Positions 28,888 to 37,603 of a stretch of 64,000 bases of DNA are shown piece by piece (within the stretch, counting starts at the first letter, position 1; every line of letters starts with the position of its first letter). Location of the stretch: positions 49,928 through 113,927 of the forward strand of contig NZ_RQJX01000015.1 in NCBI RefSeq assembly GCF_003850045.1, in the 5' to 3' direction. The stretch is from Aeromicrobium camelliae. GTDB taxonomy: Bacteria; Actinomycetota; Actinomycetes; Propionibacteriales; Nocardioidaceae. The position numbers were made by a program, and so were the translations under genes. Below the pieces are notes generated by a model. The model worked only from the letters and a program-made list of their open reading frames with translations, ran no database searches and had not been told where the DNA came from.

Positions 28888-28902
28888 GCAATGAACGTTG
28901 CA
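28888..28902. promoter_or_regulatory. RpiR-type operator copy 1 (symporter promoter)
   Basis: GCAATGAACGTTGCA, with half-sites GCAA and TTGC, lies between the -10 box of the symporter gene and its -35 region. It differs by one base from the copy at 29796-29810. Confidence 0.75.
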
Positions 28903-28925
28903 GTGGGTCACGATCGTGTTACGTC

Positions 28926-29774
28926 TCATTCGTCGTCGACGATGCCGAGGCGCTCCCACAAGTCGTCCAGCTCGCGCAGCCGAGCCCGCGTCGCGGCTCG
29001 GTCCGCGTCGGCGAGCAGGCGGAGAATCGACTGGCTGACGCTCACCGCGCAGGTGATCGAGGGGACGAAGCTGCGGCCCTCGCTCGGAACTGCGATGAAC
29101 ACGTCGGCGAGTTCCGCGACGGCCGAGCGGCGGTCGGCGATGGCGACCACGGTGGCACCGCGCTGCTTGGCCACGTCCGCCAACTCCCGCACCAGGGACG
29201 TGGTCTTCCAGATGCTGTAGGTGAAGAAGCAGTCGCCCTCCCCCAGCAGCCGCGCACTGTTGAGCATGGCGGTGGATGCACCCGACTGCAGCATCACGTC
29301 GTATCCCAGCATCTGCCCGACGTGGGCGAGCTGTTGCGCCGGCGCAGCATAGGTGCCCGTGGTGAAGACGACGGTTCGGCGGGACGTGCGGATGACCTCG
29401 CTGGCCGCTCGCACCGCGGCCGTGTCCAGACTCGTCAGCATCGTCTCGAGCAACCGCAGGTCCTGACCGATGGTCTGGCCGACGGGGTCCGCATCGTCGG
29501 CGGAGTACAGGTCATAGACCCGCTCGACGGTGAGCGACGAGAGGTACCGGTTGCGGACTTCGGTCGACAGATCGGGCCACCCGCTGAAGCCCAGGAGCTG
29601 CGCCGCGCGGACGACGGTCGCAGCGTTCACACCGGCTCGGCGGGCGAGTTCCTGCGCGGACGCGTACGCGCTGTCCTCCGGGTCGGCGATGATCGCGTCG
29701 ATCACCGCTTTGGTGCCGCGGCCGACCTTGCGTTCGCCGACCAGATCGGCCAGCCACTGCCGGATGTCGCCCAT
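28926..29774 (-). CDS. RpiR-family (MurR/RpiR) transcriptional regulator
   Basis: 282 aa. N-terminal HTH of the RpiR type (residues 1-80, SAQELARRAGVNAATVVRAAQLLGFSGWPDL) and a SIS domain (about 115-245, RRTVVFTTGTYAAPAQQLA, DCFFTYSIWKTTSLVRELADVAKQRGATVVAIAD). SIS domains bind phosphosugars or related ligands. ATG 29774 has GGAGG seven bases upstream. The gene lies between the symporter and the divergent amidohydrolase, and matched operators occur at both targets. Confidence 0.9.
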   Translation of the reverse strand: MGDIRQWLADLVGERKVGRGTKAVIDAIIADPEDSAYASAQELARRAGVNAATVVRAAQLLGFSGWPDLSTEVRNRYLSSLTVERVYDLYSADDADPVGQTIGQDLRLLETMLTSLDTAAVRAASEVIRTSRRTVVFTTGTYAAPAQQLAHVGQMLGYDVMLQSGASTAMLNSARLLGEGDCFFTYSIWKTTSLVRELADVAKQRGATVVAIADRRSAVAELADVFIAVPSEGRSFVPSITCAVSVSQSILRLLADADRAATRARLRELDDLWERLGIVDDE

Positions 29775-29794
29775 CGCGACCCCTCCCACCTTCT

Positions 29795-29810
29795 TGCAAT
29801 AAACGTTGCA
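29795..29810. promoter_or_regulatory. RpiR-type operator copy 2 (rpiR/amidohydrolase divergent promoter)
   Basis: TGCAATAAACGTTGCA has arms TGCAA/TTGCA around a six-base centre. It lies eight bases before the TACGGT -10 box (29818-29823) of the amidohydrolase gene and 21 bases upstream of the rpiR start, so one bound dimer could control both. Confidence 0.78.
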
Positions 29811-29857
29811 CCAGCGCTACGGTGACCGCAATTCATCCCACGTCGCCAGGAGGCCCT

Positions 29858-31102
29858 GTGTACCTGTCCCGCGAGTTCCGTGCTGTCACCCAGGCGAGGA
29901 TCCTCGACCCCGAGGGTGGGACGCTGAGCGATCCCCGCGACATCATCCTCCATGAGGGGCGCATCGCGGCCATCACCGCGCCCGGCGAGGTGGACGCCCG
30001 CGATGACGAGGTACTCGACGCCGGCGGTCGGGTCGTGATGCCCGGCCTCATCGACGCCCACGTGCACGTCACCGCATCGACGGCCGATCTGGCTCGCCTC
30101 GGTGAGACGTCACCTTTCCTCGTCGCGGCTCAGGCTCAGCAGCTCATGGGCCAGATGCTGCTGCGCGGCTTCACCTCGGTCCGCGACGCGGCCGGGGCGG
30201 ACTACGGACTCGCCGAGGCCGTGGACCGCGACCTGTTCGTTGCTCCCCGGCTCTTCTTCGGCGGCAAGGCCCTGTCGCAGACCGGCGGCCATGGCGACGT
30301 CCGCGGCCCCGGCTCGCAGATCGTCGACGATCACGCGTGCTGCCCGCACATCGGGATCGTCTGCGACGGCGTGAGCGAAGTGCGCCGCGCGGCCCGCGCA
30401 CAGTTGCGCACGGGAGCGCACCACGTGAAGGTCATGCTGTCCGGCGGTGTGGCGTCTCCCACCGACCGCGTCGACTCCACGCAGTTCTCCGACGAGGAGA
30501 TCCTCGCCATCGTCGAGGAGGCGACCGGCGCGAACCGGTACGTGCTCGGCCACGCGTACACGGCCCGGGCGGTCAACCGCGGCCTGCGGTTGGGCGTGCG
30601 CTCGATCGAACACGGCAACCTCATCGACGAGACGAGCATCCCGCTGTTCCGCGAGTACGACGCCTTCCTCGTGCCGACGCTCGTGACCTACGACCGGCTC
30701 AAGGCCGAGGGCGCCGAGCACGGTCTCCCGCCGGCCAGCCAGCGCAAGGTCGACGACGTGCTGTCCTACGGCCTGGGCGCGCTCAAGCTCGCCACGGAGG
30801 GCGGCGCGAACGTCGTCTTCGGCACCGACCTGCTCGGCGGCATGCAGCAGCACCAGTCGCGTGAGTTCCTCATCCGCGCCGAAGTGGCCTCCCCCCAGCA
30901 GATCCTCCGCTCCGCCACGACCACGGCTGCCCGGCTCCTGCAGGCCGAGGGTGAGCTCGGTGTCGTGGCCCCCGGAGCGCACGCCGACCTCCTGGTCGTC
31001 GAGGGCAACCCGCTCGAGGACATCACACTGCTCGCCGATCCCGCCACCACCCTCGCGGCCGTGCTCAAGGGCGGCCGCCAGGTGGTCGACCCGGCCGCCT
31101 AA
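29858..31102 (+). CDS. Amidohydrolase family protein (imidazolonepropionase/prolidase-like)
   Basis: 414 aa from GTG 29858, with AGGAGG four bases upstream. Metal-binding residues of the amidohydrolase barrel are visible: H68 and H70 (DAHVH), K191 (HHVKVMLSGGV, carbamylated lysine), H232 (LGHAYTA), H252 (SIEHGN) and D324 (FGTDLLGG). The closest family members are metal-dependent carboxypeptidases/prolidases that cut Xaa-Pro or Xaa-Arg type amides. It is cytoplasmic, since no signal peptide is seen. With the symporter it probably forms an uptake-and-hydrolysis unit under RpiR control. Its stop overlaps the convergent DUF2079 gene by four bases. Confidence 0.87.
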   Translation: MYLSREFRAVTQARILDPEGGTLSDPRDIILHEGRIAAITAPGEVDARDDEVLDAGGRVVMPGLIDAHVHVTASTADLARLGETSPFLVAAQAQQLMGQMLLRGFTSVRDAAGADYGLAEAVDRDLFVAPRLFFGGKALSQTGGHGDVRGPGSQIVDDHACCPHIGIVCDGVSEVRRAARAQLRTGAHHVKVMLSGGVASPTDRVDSTQFSDEEILAIVEEATGANRYVLGHAYTARAVNRGLRLGVRSIEHGNLIDETSIPLFREYDAFLVPTLVTYDRLKAEGAEHGLPPASQRKVDDVLSYGLGALKLATEGGANVVFGTDLLGGMQQHQSREFLIRAEVASPQQILRSATTTAARLLQAEGELGVVAPGAHADLLVVEGNPLEDITLLADPATTLAAVLKGGRQVVDPAA

Positions 31103-32412
31103 TCCGCGCCGCCGCGGCGCGCCACGACGTAACCGCCCTCGTCGAAGATGACGGTGTAGGTCGTGCCGTGCGCGCGGCGGCCGTACTCGACGACGTCGTC
31201 CTCGGAGTACATCGCGTCGAACACGATGTAGTCCGGAACGGCGTCGCCGACGGTGCCGCGCCAGTACACGTGATGGTCCGTGACCAGGTGCGTCAGCAGA
31301 CCGAGGTCGGATTCCACGTAGGCGCCGTCCGGCACATGCTCCATCGCGCCCTCGGCCGCCTCCGCGCGAGGCGACTCCTGCCACGTCTCGGCCTTCGCGA
31401 GCGTGGTCAGCGGGGAATCCACGACCGTCACCGCGGTGACCGCCACCGCGGCCAGGGTGGCCGGCCAGATGAGCCGGCGGCGGCGAGCGAGCACGTCGAT
31501 CATCGCGACGACGACGATAGGCATGAGCACGAGCGAGTAGTGCCACTCGGTGCCCCAGTAGTACGGGTTGTCGCCGACGAAGCGCCACGCGAAGGTCGGC
31601 ACCGCCACGACCGCCCACGGCGAGAGCAGCGCCGCGAGCCCGGTGATCGCGAAGGTGAGGGCGAGCGTCGACAGCTTGCGCTGCGGCTCGGCGGCGAGCG
31701 TCGCGAGCACACCGGACTCGCCGCCCAGAGCGCCGGTGTAGTCGTAGGCGTCGCCGGAGTTGAAGTGCGGAATGACGAGTCCCACGACCACGCCGACGGC
31801 CACGACGCCGGTGACCGCAAGTGCGACGCCGCGCCGCCGCTCCCCTGCCAACCACAGGGCGACCCCGATCGCGGCCACGGTGAACCCCATGTCCTCCTTG
31901 ACCAGGAGCAGCGGCAGCGACCACAGGACCACCCGCGAGTAACGCGCCTCGACGAAGGCGACTCCCGCCAGCGCGAGGAAGGGCAGGGCGAACGCCACCT
32001 CGTGGAAATCGGCCGCGACCGCCGACTGCACCCCGAAGGACACCGCGTAGAGCAGGCCCACGATCGACCCCGCGACGCCTCCGAGGTAGCGGATGCCCAA
32101 GGCCGTGATGATGCCCGCCGAGATCGCGATGAGCACCGCTTGCGCGACCAGCAGCGTCTGCGCATGCGGAAAGACGCGGTAGATCGGCCCGAGTACCGCG
32201 TAGATGGGCGAGAAATGGTCGCCGAGGATGTGATAGCCCGGGCCCTTCACCGGAACGATGGGTGCCTCGAAACGCGAGTAGGCGGCGACGGCCTGCTCGA
32301 AGATGGCGTTGTCCCAGGAGGTCACGGTGAAGCGCCGGAAACGAAGGACGGACAGGGTCGCATACACCACAGCGGTGAGCGTCCCGACGATCCACGGCAT
32401 CCGGCGTTCCAT
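31099..32412 (-). CDS. DUF2079 polytopic membrane protein
   Basis: 437 aa with about 9-10 hydrophobic spans and the DUF2079 N-terminal features (TSWDNAIFEQAVAAYSRFEAP, GPGYHILGDHFSPIYAVLGPIYRVFPHAQTLL). The large loop architecture resembles GT-C glycosyltransferases, but no transfer activity is established. ATG 32412 was chosen over ORF starts upstream because hydrophobicity begins there; TACGGT lies nine bases before it. Confidence 0.8.
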   Translation of the reverse strand: MERRMPWIVGTLTAVVYATLSVLRFRRFTVTSWDNAIFEQAVAAYSRFEAPIVPVKGPGYHILGDHFSPIYAVLGPIYRVFPHAQTLLVAQAVLIAISAGIITALGIRYLGGVAGSIVGLLYAVSFGVQSAVAADFHEVAFALPFLALAGVAFVEARYSRVVLWSLPLLLVKEDMGFTVAAIGVALWLAGERRRGVALAVTGVVAVGVVVGLVIPHFNSGDAYDYTGALGGESGVLATLAAEPQRKLSTLALTFAITGLAALLSPWAVVAVPTFAWRFVGDNPYYWGTEWHYSLVLMPIVVVAMIDVLARRRRLIWPATLAAVAVTAVTVVDSPLTTLAKAETWQESPRAEAAEGAMEHVPDGAYVESDLGLLTHLVTDHHVYWRGTVGDAVPDYIVFDAMYSEDDVVEYGRRAHGTTYTVIFDEGGYVVARRGGAD

Positions 32413-32510
32413 AGCGCCCCCACCGTAGCGGCCGTGAGCGACGACGGCGGGCGCGGGCGGACCGCCCCGTCGGCGCCATGGCGCCTCCCGGAGCCCGCTA
32501 GGTTGTGACA

Positions 32511-32522
32511 CTACCTAGATAG
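32511..32522. promoter_or_regulatory. Candidate PadR operator
   Basis: CTACCTAGATAG is a near-perfect 12-bp palindrome (one mismatched pair) that ends four bases before the TACGAT -10 box (32526-32531) of the padR gene. Placement in the core promoter suits autorepression. Confidence 0.6.
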
Positions 32523-32537
32523 CGATACGATGCAGCC

Positions 32538-32888
32538 GTGGAGACCGAGAGAGCCTGGCCGGCGGAGTGGCTGCGCGCTGTTCTCTCACTCGCTGTCCTG
32601 CGGGCGATCGACGACGGCGCGACCTACGGCTACGCGATCGCGGTGCGTCTCGAGCAGGCCGGACTCGGGACAGTCAAGGGCGGCACGCTGTACCCGCTCC
32701 TGGGCCGGCTCGAGGACGGCGGTCTCGTGGAGGCCGAGTGGCGTGCGGGCGAGGGCGGTCCCGGCCGCAAGCACTACATGTTGACCGCAGAAGGCAACCG
32801 GTCCCTGCAGGAGCAGGCCGAGCGGTGGGGACGATTCGCCTCACTCATGCACTCGCATCTGCTCGACACCATGACGGAGGAAACCTGA
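32538..32888 (+). CDS. PadR-family transcriptional regulator
   Basis: 116 aa, a small PadR protein (AVLRAIDDGATYGYAIAVRLEQ, VKGGTLYPLLGRLEDGGLVEAEW, GRKHYMLTAEG), a winged helix with a short C-terminal dimerisation helix. GTG start, TACGAT six bases upstream, hence leaderless. It overlaps the next membrane-protein gene by one base, a pairing usual for small PadR regulators that control their own operon. Confidence 0.92.
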   Translation: METERAWPAEWLRAVLSLAVLRAIDDGATYGYAIAVRLEQAGLGTVKGGTLYPLLGRLEDGGLVEAEWRAGEGGPGRKHYMLTAEGNRSLQEQAERWGRFASLMHSHLLDTMTEET

Positions 32889-33631
32889 TGACTGACCGAC
32901 TCGAGGCCCGGCTGGCACCTGATATGGAGCCCACCTGGGTCGAGCAGTTCATCCTCGAGGCGCGCCTGCGCGATGTGCCGGGCGACCGGATCGGCGACGC
33001 GCTGACGGAGGCCAATGCTCACTGCCGCGATGCCGGAGAGACTGCCGAACACGCTTTCGGCGACCCGGCCGCCTACGCCCGCGCGATCGCCAGTGGCCGG
33101 CCAGCGGAGAGAACCGACTGGTTCCGCCTTCTGGCGCCGAGCGTCGTGCAGCTCGTCGGCGTCGTGGTCACATTGAACGGCGTCGGCGCGTGGGCGGCCG
33201 GCGACGCCGTGACCGTGACGTGGGGCATGGCCGCGATGCTCGTGCTGCTGTGTCTCAACGTCGTGGCTCTCGCACTGGTGCTCGATCGCGCGTTGAGCAC
33301 GATCGTGCGCCGACCCGTTCTCTCAGCGGTCGTCGCCGGAGGTGCCGCCGCGGTGGCCGCCGGCGCCGTCGCCGCGCTGCTTCTCATCGAGACTCCACTC
33401 GTCGTGCTTCCGTTCGGCGCAGTCCTGGTCGTCGGAGTGATCATTCTCGCTGCCGGCATCGCCGCCGAGCAGGCGGCGATGCGGTCGGGTGTCGCGCACG
33501 ATCCCATCACAGCGCCCGGAAACCCCGAGGACGACGCGGAACGTCCAAGCCGTTTCCCCTGGACGTCGTTGACCTCGCTCGCCTGGGTCGCGATCGGCGC
33601 GGCAGTGATCGCGGTGCTCAACGGGCGCTGA
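32888..33631 (+). CDS. PadR-linked membrane protein (HAAS/DUF1700-like)
   Basis: 247 aa. Residues 1-75 form a charged helical region of the HAAS type (WVEQFILEARLRDVPGDRIGDALTEANAHC); it is followed by four or five hydrophobic spans and a final span at the C-terminus. Start overlaps the padR stop (TGATG). Such pairs often respond to membrane stress or antibiotics; no direct function can be read here. Confidence 0.75.
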   Translation: MTDRLEARLAPDMEPTWVEQFILEARLRDVPGDRIGDALTEANAHCRDAGETAEHAFGDPAAYARAIASGRPAERTDWFRLLAPSVVQLVGVVVTLNGVGAWAAGDAVTVTWGMAAMLVLLCLNVVALALVLDRALSTIVRRPVLSAVVAGGAAAVAAGAVAALLLIETPLVVLPFGAVLVVGVIILAAGIAAEQAAMRSGVAHDPITAPGNPEDDAERPSRFPWTSLTSLAWVAIGAAVIAVLNGR

Positions 33632-33704
33632 CCCGGGAGAAACGGACGCGGACCCACCAGCACGCCGCGACTCGTAGCGGCGACCGCGTCGCTAGGGTGG
33701 CATC

Positions 33705-35177
33705 GTGACCCGCTCGCGCAGCCTGCTCGTCGCGCTTGCCGTCGTTGCCGCCGTCGCCGCGCGGGTGCCTCGCCTTCGCTATCCCCTGTCGCCCGACGAG
33801 GCCGGCTTCCTCACCGTCGGCGGAGGCTGGAACTCCGCCGGGCCCTATCTGTACGGCGAGCACTGGGTCGACCGGCCACCGCTGCTCATCACGATCTTCC
33901 GCCTCGCGGAGGCCACGGGCGGGATGGTCTCCTTGCGCGTCATCGGCCTTCTCGCCGCTGGCATGTCGGTGTGGCTGGCCAGTCGCGTCGCCCGGTCCTT
34001 GGCCGGGCCTGCTGCTGCCGTGCCCGCGGCGTTCGCCGCCGCCCTGCTCTTCAGCACTCCGGTCGTGGCGAACGGCCGGGTCGACGGCGAACTCCTCGCC
34101 GCCCCGTTCGTGCTAGCCGGCATGTGGGCCGCCGTCAGTGCGCTGCACCCCGACCTCACCATTCGGTCCGCGTCCCTTCGCGCCGCGCTCAGCGGCGCCG
34201 CCGGCGCGGGCGCGATCCTGGTGAAGCAGAACTTCGTCGACGTCGTGGTGTTCGTGGGCGTCGCGGGCCTCGCCGCGCTGATCCGGCACCAGCTCGGTTG
34301 GGTGCGCGCACGCGCCTTGATCCTGGGCTTCCTGGGCGGCATCGTCGGCGCTGGCCTCGTCATCGTCCTGTGGTCGTGGAATCGCGGCACCTCCCCCGCC
34401 GAGCTCTTCGAGGCGATGTACCCGTTCCGCCTGCAAGCCGCGGAGGCGATCAACCATGACAGCCCGCGCGTGCTGGATCGGCGCGAGAACCTGCGGTGGG
34501 CGGCGTTCCTCGGCGGTGCGATCCCGGTGACGCTCGCGGCGTTGCCCCTGCTGTGGAAGCGCCCCCGCCCGACGACGTGGGCACTCTTCGCGGTGATCGG
34601 GTACGGCGGTGTCTCCGTCGCGGCCGGAGGGAGCGCCTGGCTGCACTATCTGGTGCAGCTGTCGGGTCCGGTCGCCGTGGTCGCGGGAATCGCGGTGGTC
34701 TCGTTCGGACCTCGCGGGCGATGGGTGCTGCGCTCCGTCCTGGCGGCCGTCCTCGTGGCGGCGCTCGTGGCCGCCTGGGTCGAGCGCGACGTGGAGCCGC
34801 CGGCGAAACGCGCGGAGGTCGGCGCGGCGATCGCCGCGGTCGCGGAACCGAACGACGGCATCGTCGTGTTCCCCTTCGGGGTCAACATCGCCTATGCCAC
34901 CGGCCTTGACACGCGGTATCCGTACCTGTGGCTGCTGCCCGCCCTCGTGCGCGACAACGACCTGGAGCGCCTCGCCGCCACCATCGAATCGGACGATGCG
35001 CCGACGTGGATCGTTCTGACAGCCACGCCCTCGAGCTGGCCGGGTTACGGGTTCAGCGGCCCGACGGATCTGCTCGACGACCGCTACGCCGAGGTCACCG
35101 AATTGTGCGGCCGCCCCCTCTATCTCCTCCGCGGCGCCGCCCGCGACACTCCGGTGGACCCCTGCGGCACTGGCTGA
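33705..35177 (+). CDS. Polytopic glycosyltransferase-like membrane protein (GT-C/GT39 type)
   Basis: 490 aa with about 10-11 membrane spans. The first periplasmic loop has the acidic motif SPDEAGFLTVGGGWNSAGPYLYGEHWVDRPPLL, which resembles the D-E region of dolichyl-phosphate-mannose-dependent transferases (ArnT/PMT-like), and a soluble C-terminal region follows. Probable transfer of a sugar from a polyprenyl-phosphate donor to a cell-surface acceptor. GTG start, TAGGGT six bases upstream. Acceptor unknown. Confidence 0.78.
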   Translation: MTRSRSLLVALAVVAAVAARVPRLRYPLSPDEAGFLTVGGGWNSAGPYLYGEHWVDRPPLLITIFRLAEATGGMVSLRVIGLLAAGMSVWLASRVARSLAGPAAAVPAAFAAALLFSTPVVANGRVDGELLAAPFVLAGMWAAVSALHPDLTIRSASLRAALSGAAGAGAILVKQNFVDVVVFVGVAGLAALIRHQLGWVRARALILGFLGGIVGAGLVIVLWSWNRGTSPAELFEAMYPFRLQAAEAINHDSPRVLDRRENLRWAAFLGGAIPVTLAALPLLWKRPRPTTWALFAVIGYGGVSVAAGGSAWLHYLVQLSGPVAVVAGIAVVSFGPRGRWVLRSVLAAVLVAALVAAWVERDVEPPAKRAEVGAAIAAVAEPNDGIVVFPFGVNIAYATGLDTRYPYLWLLPALVRDNDLERLAATIESDDAPTWIVLTATPSSWPGYGFSGPTDLLDDRYAEVTELCGRPLYLLRGAARDTPVDPCGTG

Positions 35178-35207
35178 CTGCGGGGCGCCTCCCAGCAGGG
35201 TTGCTCG

Positions 35208-35256
35208 GGGGACGTTCGGCAGGGCTTCGGGCCGGTGGTGCCTGCCGAACGTCCCC
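35208..35256. terminator. Terminator hairpin between convergent glycosyltransferase and phoH2 genes
   Basis: GGGGACGTTCGGCAGG (35208-35223) pairs perfectly with CCTGCCGAACGTCCCC (35241-35256) over a 17-base loop. Confidence 0.82.
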
Positions 35257-35265
35257 TCCGCGCGT

Positions 35266-36591
35266 TCAGAGGGTCACGTCCTCCAGCATCTCCGTGACCA
35301 GCGCGGCCACGGGCGAGCGTTCGGAACGAGTGAGGGTGACGTGCGCGAACAGCGGGTGGCCCTTGAGTTTCTCGACCACCGCGACGACACCGTCATGGCG
35401 CCCCACCCGCAGGTTGTCGCGCTGCGCGACGTCGTGCGTGAGGACGACCTTGGAGTTGGCGCCGACGCGCGACAGTACCGTCAGCAGGACGTTGCGCTCC
35501 AGCGACTGGGCCTCGTCGACGATGACGAACGAGTCGTGCAGCGATCGCCCGCGGATATGCGTCAACGGCAGCACCTCGAGCATGTCCCGATCGAGGATCT
35601 CCTCGACGACCGCCTGCGAGGTGACGGCGCTGAGCGTGTCGAAGACCGCCTGCGCCCACGGCCCCATCTTCTCGGACTCGCTGCCCGGCAGGTACCCGAG
35701 TTCCTGCCCGCCGACGGCGTAGAGCGGCCGGAACACGACGACCTTCTTGTGCTGCCCGCGTTCGAGCACCGCTTCGAGGCCGGCGCAGATCGCCATCGCC
35801 GACTTGCCGGTTCCGGCGCGACCTCCGAGCGAGACGATCCCGACGCTGGGGTCGAGGAGGAGATCGAGCGCGACCCGCTGCTCTGCGGAACGGCCGTGGA
35901 TGCCGAAGGCGTCACGGTCGCCGCGGACGAGCTGGACGCGCTTGTCCGCGGTCACCCGCCCGAGTCCGCTGCCGGCGGCCGACAGCAGGACCAGGCCGGT
36001 ATGGCACGGCAGTTCGCGCGCCTCCTCAAGGTCGACGATGCCGTCGTCGTACAGGGCGTCGAGGTCGGCCGTCTGCACCTCGAGTTCGCGCATCCCCGTC
36101 CAACCGGTCTCCAACGCCCATTCCGCGCGGTACTCCTCGGCCTTGAGCCCGACGGCAGACGCCTTGACCCGCATCGGCAGGTCCTTGGACACGAGCGTCA
36201 CGACGTGTCCCTCGTTCGCCAGGTTGCGCGCCACCGCGAGGATGCGCGTGTCGTTGTCGCCCAGACGGAAGCCCGCCGGCAGCGACTCGGGATCGGTGTG
36301 GTTCAGCTCGACTCGCAATGTTCCGCCCTCGGTGCCGATCGGAAGCGGCGCGGCGAGCGTGCCGTGAGCGAGGCGCAGGTCGTCGAGGAAACGCAGTGCG
36401 TTGCGGGCGAAGTACCCGAGCTCGGGATGGTGTCGTTTCGCTTCGAGCTCGCTGATCACGACCACCGGGATGACGACCTCATGCTCATGGAAACGCTGCA
36501 TGGCTGCCGGGTCCGCGAGCAGGACGCTCGTGTCCAGGACATACGTGCGGCGCGGGGCATCGGTCGGGGCGTTGCTCTGTGTCACAGCCAC
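35266..36591 (-). CDS. phoH2: PIN-PhoH fusion, PhoH2-type ATPase/RNase
   Basis: 441 aa from GTG 36591, which has GAGGAG six bases upstream; a longer start at 36627 lacks this. The N-terminal PIN nuclease domain ([19 protein letters not shown], acidic D and E residues, [11 protein letters not shown]) covers about residues 15-150. The C-terminal PhoH ATPase (about 240-441) has Walker [10 protein letters not shown], Walker [15 protein letters not shown] and [11 protein letters not shown]. The M. tuberculosis homologue Rv1095 (433 aa) is an RNA-unwinding RNase. I see no convincing phoAT antitoxin ORF upstream. Confidence 0.92.
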   Translation of the reverse strand: MAVTQSNAPTDAPRRTYVLDTSVLLADPAAMQRFHEHEVVIPVVVISELEAKRHHPELGYFARNALRFLDDLRLAHGTLAAPLPIGTEGGTLRVELNHTDPESLPAGFRLGDNDTRILAVARNLANEGHVVTLVSKDLPMRVKASAVGLKAEEYRAEWALETGWTGMRELEVQTADLDALYDDGIVDLEEARELPCHTGLVLLSAAGSGLGRVTADKRVQLVRGDRDAFGIHGRSAEQRVALDLLLDPSVGIVSLGGRAGTGKSAMAICAGLEAVLERGQHKKVVVFRPLYAVGGQELGYLPGSESEKMGPWAQAVFDTLSAVTSQAVVEEILDRDMLEVLPLTHIRGRSLHDSFVIVDEAQSLERNVLLTVLSRVGANSKVVLTHDVAQRDNLRVGRHDGVVAVVEKLKGHPLFAHVTLTRSERSPVAALVTEMLEDVTL

Positions 36592-36789
36592 GGCTGTCTC
36601 CTCGAGAGCCTCGTGCGCACCCTGCACCCGGCCCTCAGTTAGTGATCGAGTCTGACCAAGGGCACCGTTGTCTCAGGGGCGAGCGTCGGCACATTCTGAA
36701 CGTACGACCGATGCAGGCCCGCGGCGCGGCGACACGCGGTGACAGCGCGTGACGGGAGGGTCAATTCCCGGTGACGAGCCGGCGACGGG

Positions 36790-37551
36790 TCAGGCGCCGA
36801 AGCGCCGCTCCCGCGAGGCGTACGAGCGCATCGCGCGCAGGAAGTCGACCCGGCGGAATGCCGGCCACAGTGCGTCGGAGAAATAGAACTCCGAGTGGAC
36901 GCTCTGCCAGAGCAGGAAGCCGCTCAATCGCTGCTCGCCGGAGGTGCGGATGACGAGATCCGGGTCGGGCTGGCCCTTGGTGTAGAGGTGCTCGGCGATG
37001 TGGTCGACGTCGAGCGTGCTGGCGACCTCCTCGAGCGACTTGCCCTTCGCCGCTTGATCGAGCAGCAGCGAGCGCATCGCATCGGTGAGTTCCTGGCGTC
37101 CGCCGTAGCCGACGCAGATGTTGACGTTGAGGCCGTCGATGCCCTCGGTACTTTCGGCGGCGCGTTTGAGCCGAGCCGCCGACTCCGGCGGCAGCATGTC
37201 GAGGTTGCCGATGAGCTGGAGCCGCCACCGGCCCAACTGCGCGAGTGACTCGACCATCTGCTCGATGACCGACAGGAGCGCCGCAAGCTCGTCGGGGGGA
37301 CGACGGAGGTTGTCGGTACTCAGCACCCACAGGGTCACGATCTTGACGCCGAGTTCGTCGCACCAGCCGAGGAACTCGGTGATCTTCTCGGCGCCTGCCT
37401 GGTACCCGAAGTCGACGCCGGCGCCGGCTCCGCGCGCCCACCGTCGGTTGCCGTCGACGATCGCGCCGACGTGATGCGGCAGTCGTTCGGGGTCGAGCAT
37501 CTTGGACAGCCGACGCTCGTACACGCCGTACAGCAGGTCGCTCATCCCCAT
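36790..37551 (-). CDS. Short-chain isoprenyl transferase (Z-farnesyl diphosphate synthase type)
   Basis: 253 aa. The UPP synthase family catalytic Asp is D33 in IVDGNRRWAR, and substrate arginines lie in DPDLVIRTSGEQRLSGFLLWQS. The N-terminal MSDLLYGVYERRLSKML is like Rv1086, the M. tuberculosis Z-farnesyl diphosphate synthase, rather than the decaprenyl enzyme. It makes a short Z-prenyl diphosphate for polyprenyl phosphate lipid carriers. ATG 37551 lies seven bases from TAGGCT (minus sense); the gene is divergent from trhA, with 52 bases between starts. Confidence 0.92.
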   Translation of the reverse strand: MGMSDLLYGVYERRLSKMLDPERLPHHVGAIVDGNRRWARGAGAGVDFGYQAGAEKITEFLGWCDELGVKIVTLWVLSTDNLRRPPDELAALLSVIEQMVESLAQLGRWRLQLIGNLDMLPPESAARLKRAAESTEGIDGLNVNICVGYGGRQELTDAMRSLLLDQAAKGKSLEEVASTLDVDHIAEHLYTKGQPDPDLVIRTSGEQRLSGFLLWQSVHSEFYFSDALWPAFRRVDFLRAMRSYASRERRFGA

Positions 37552-37603
37552 GCCGCTCAGCCTACGCTCTGCCGATACTGGGTCGAGCCACTATCCTCGA
37601 CCT

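Noticed and set aside
36638..36694. 19-codon ORF upstream of phoH2, considered as a phoAT-like antitoxin
   Set aside because: It has no ribosome site, is far shorter than the mycobacterial phoAT product and does not overlap the phoH2 start.
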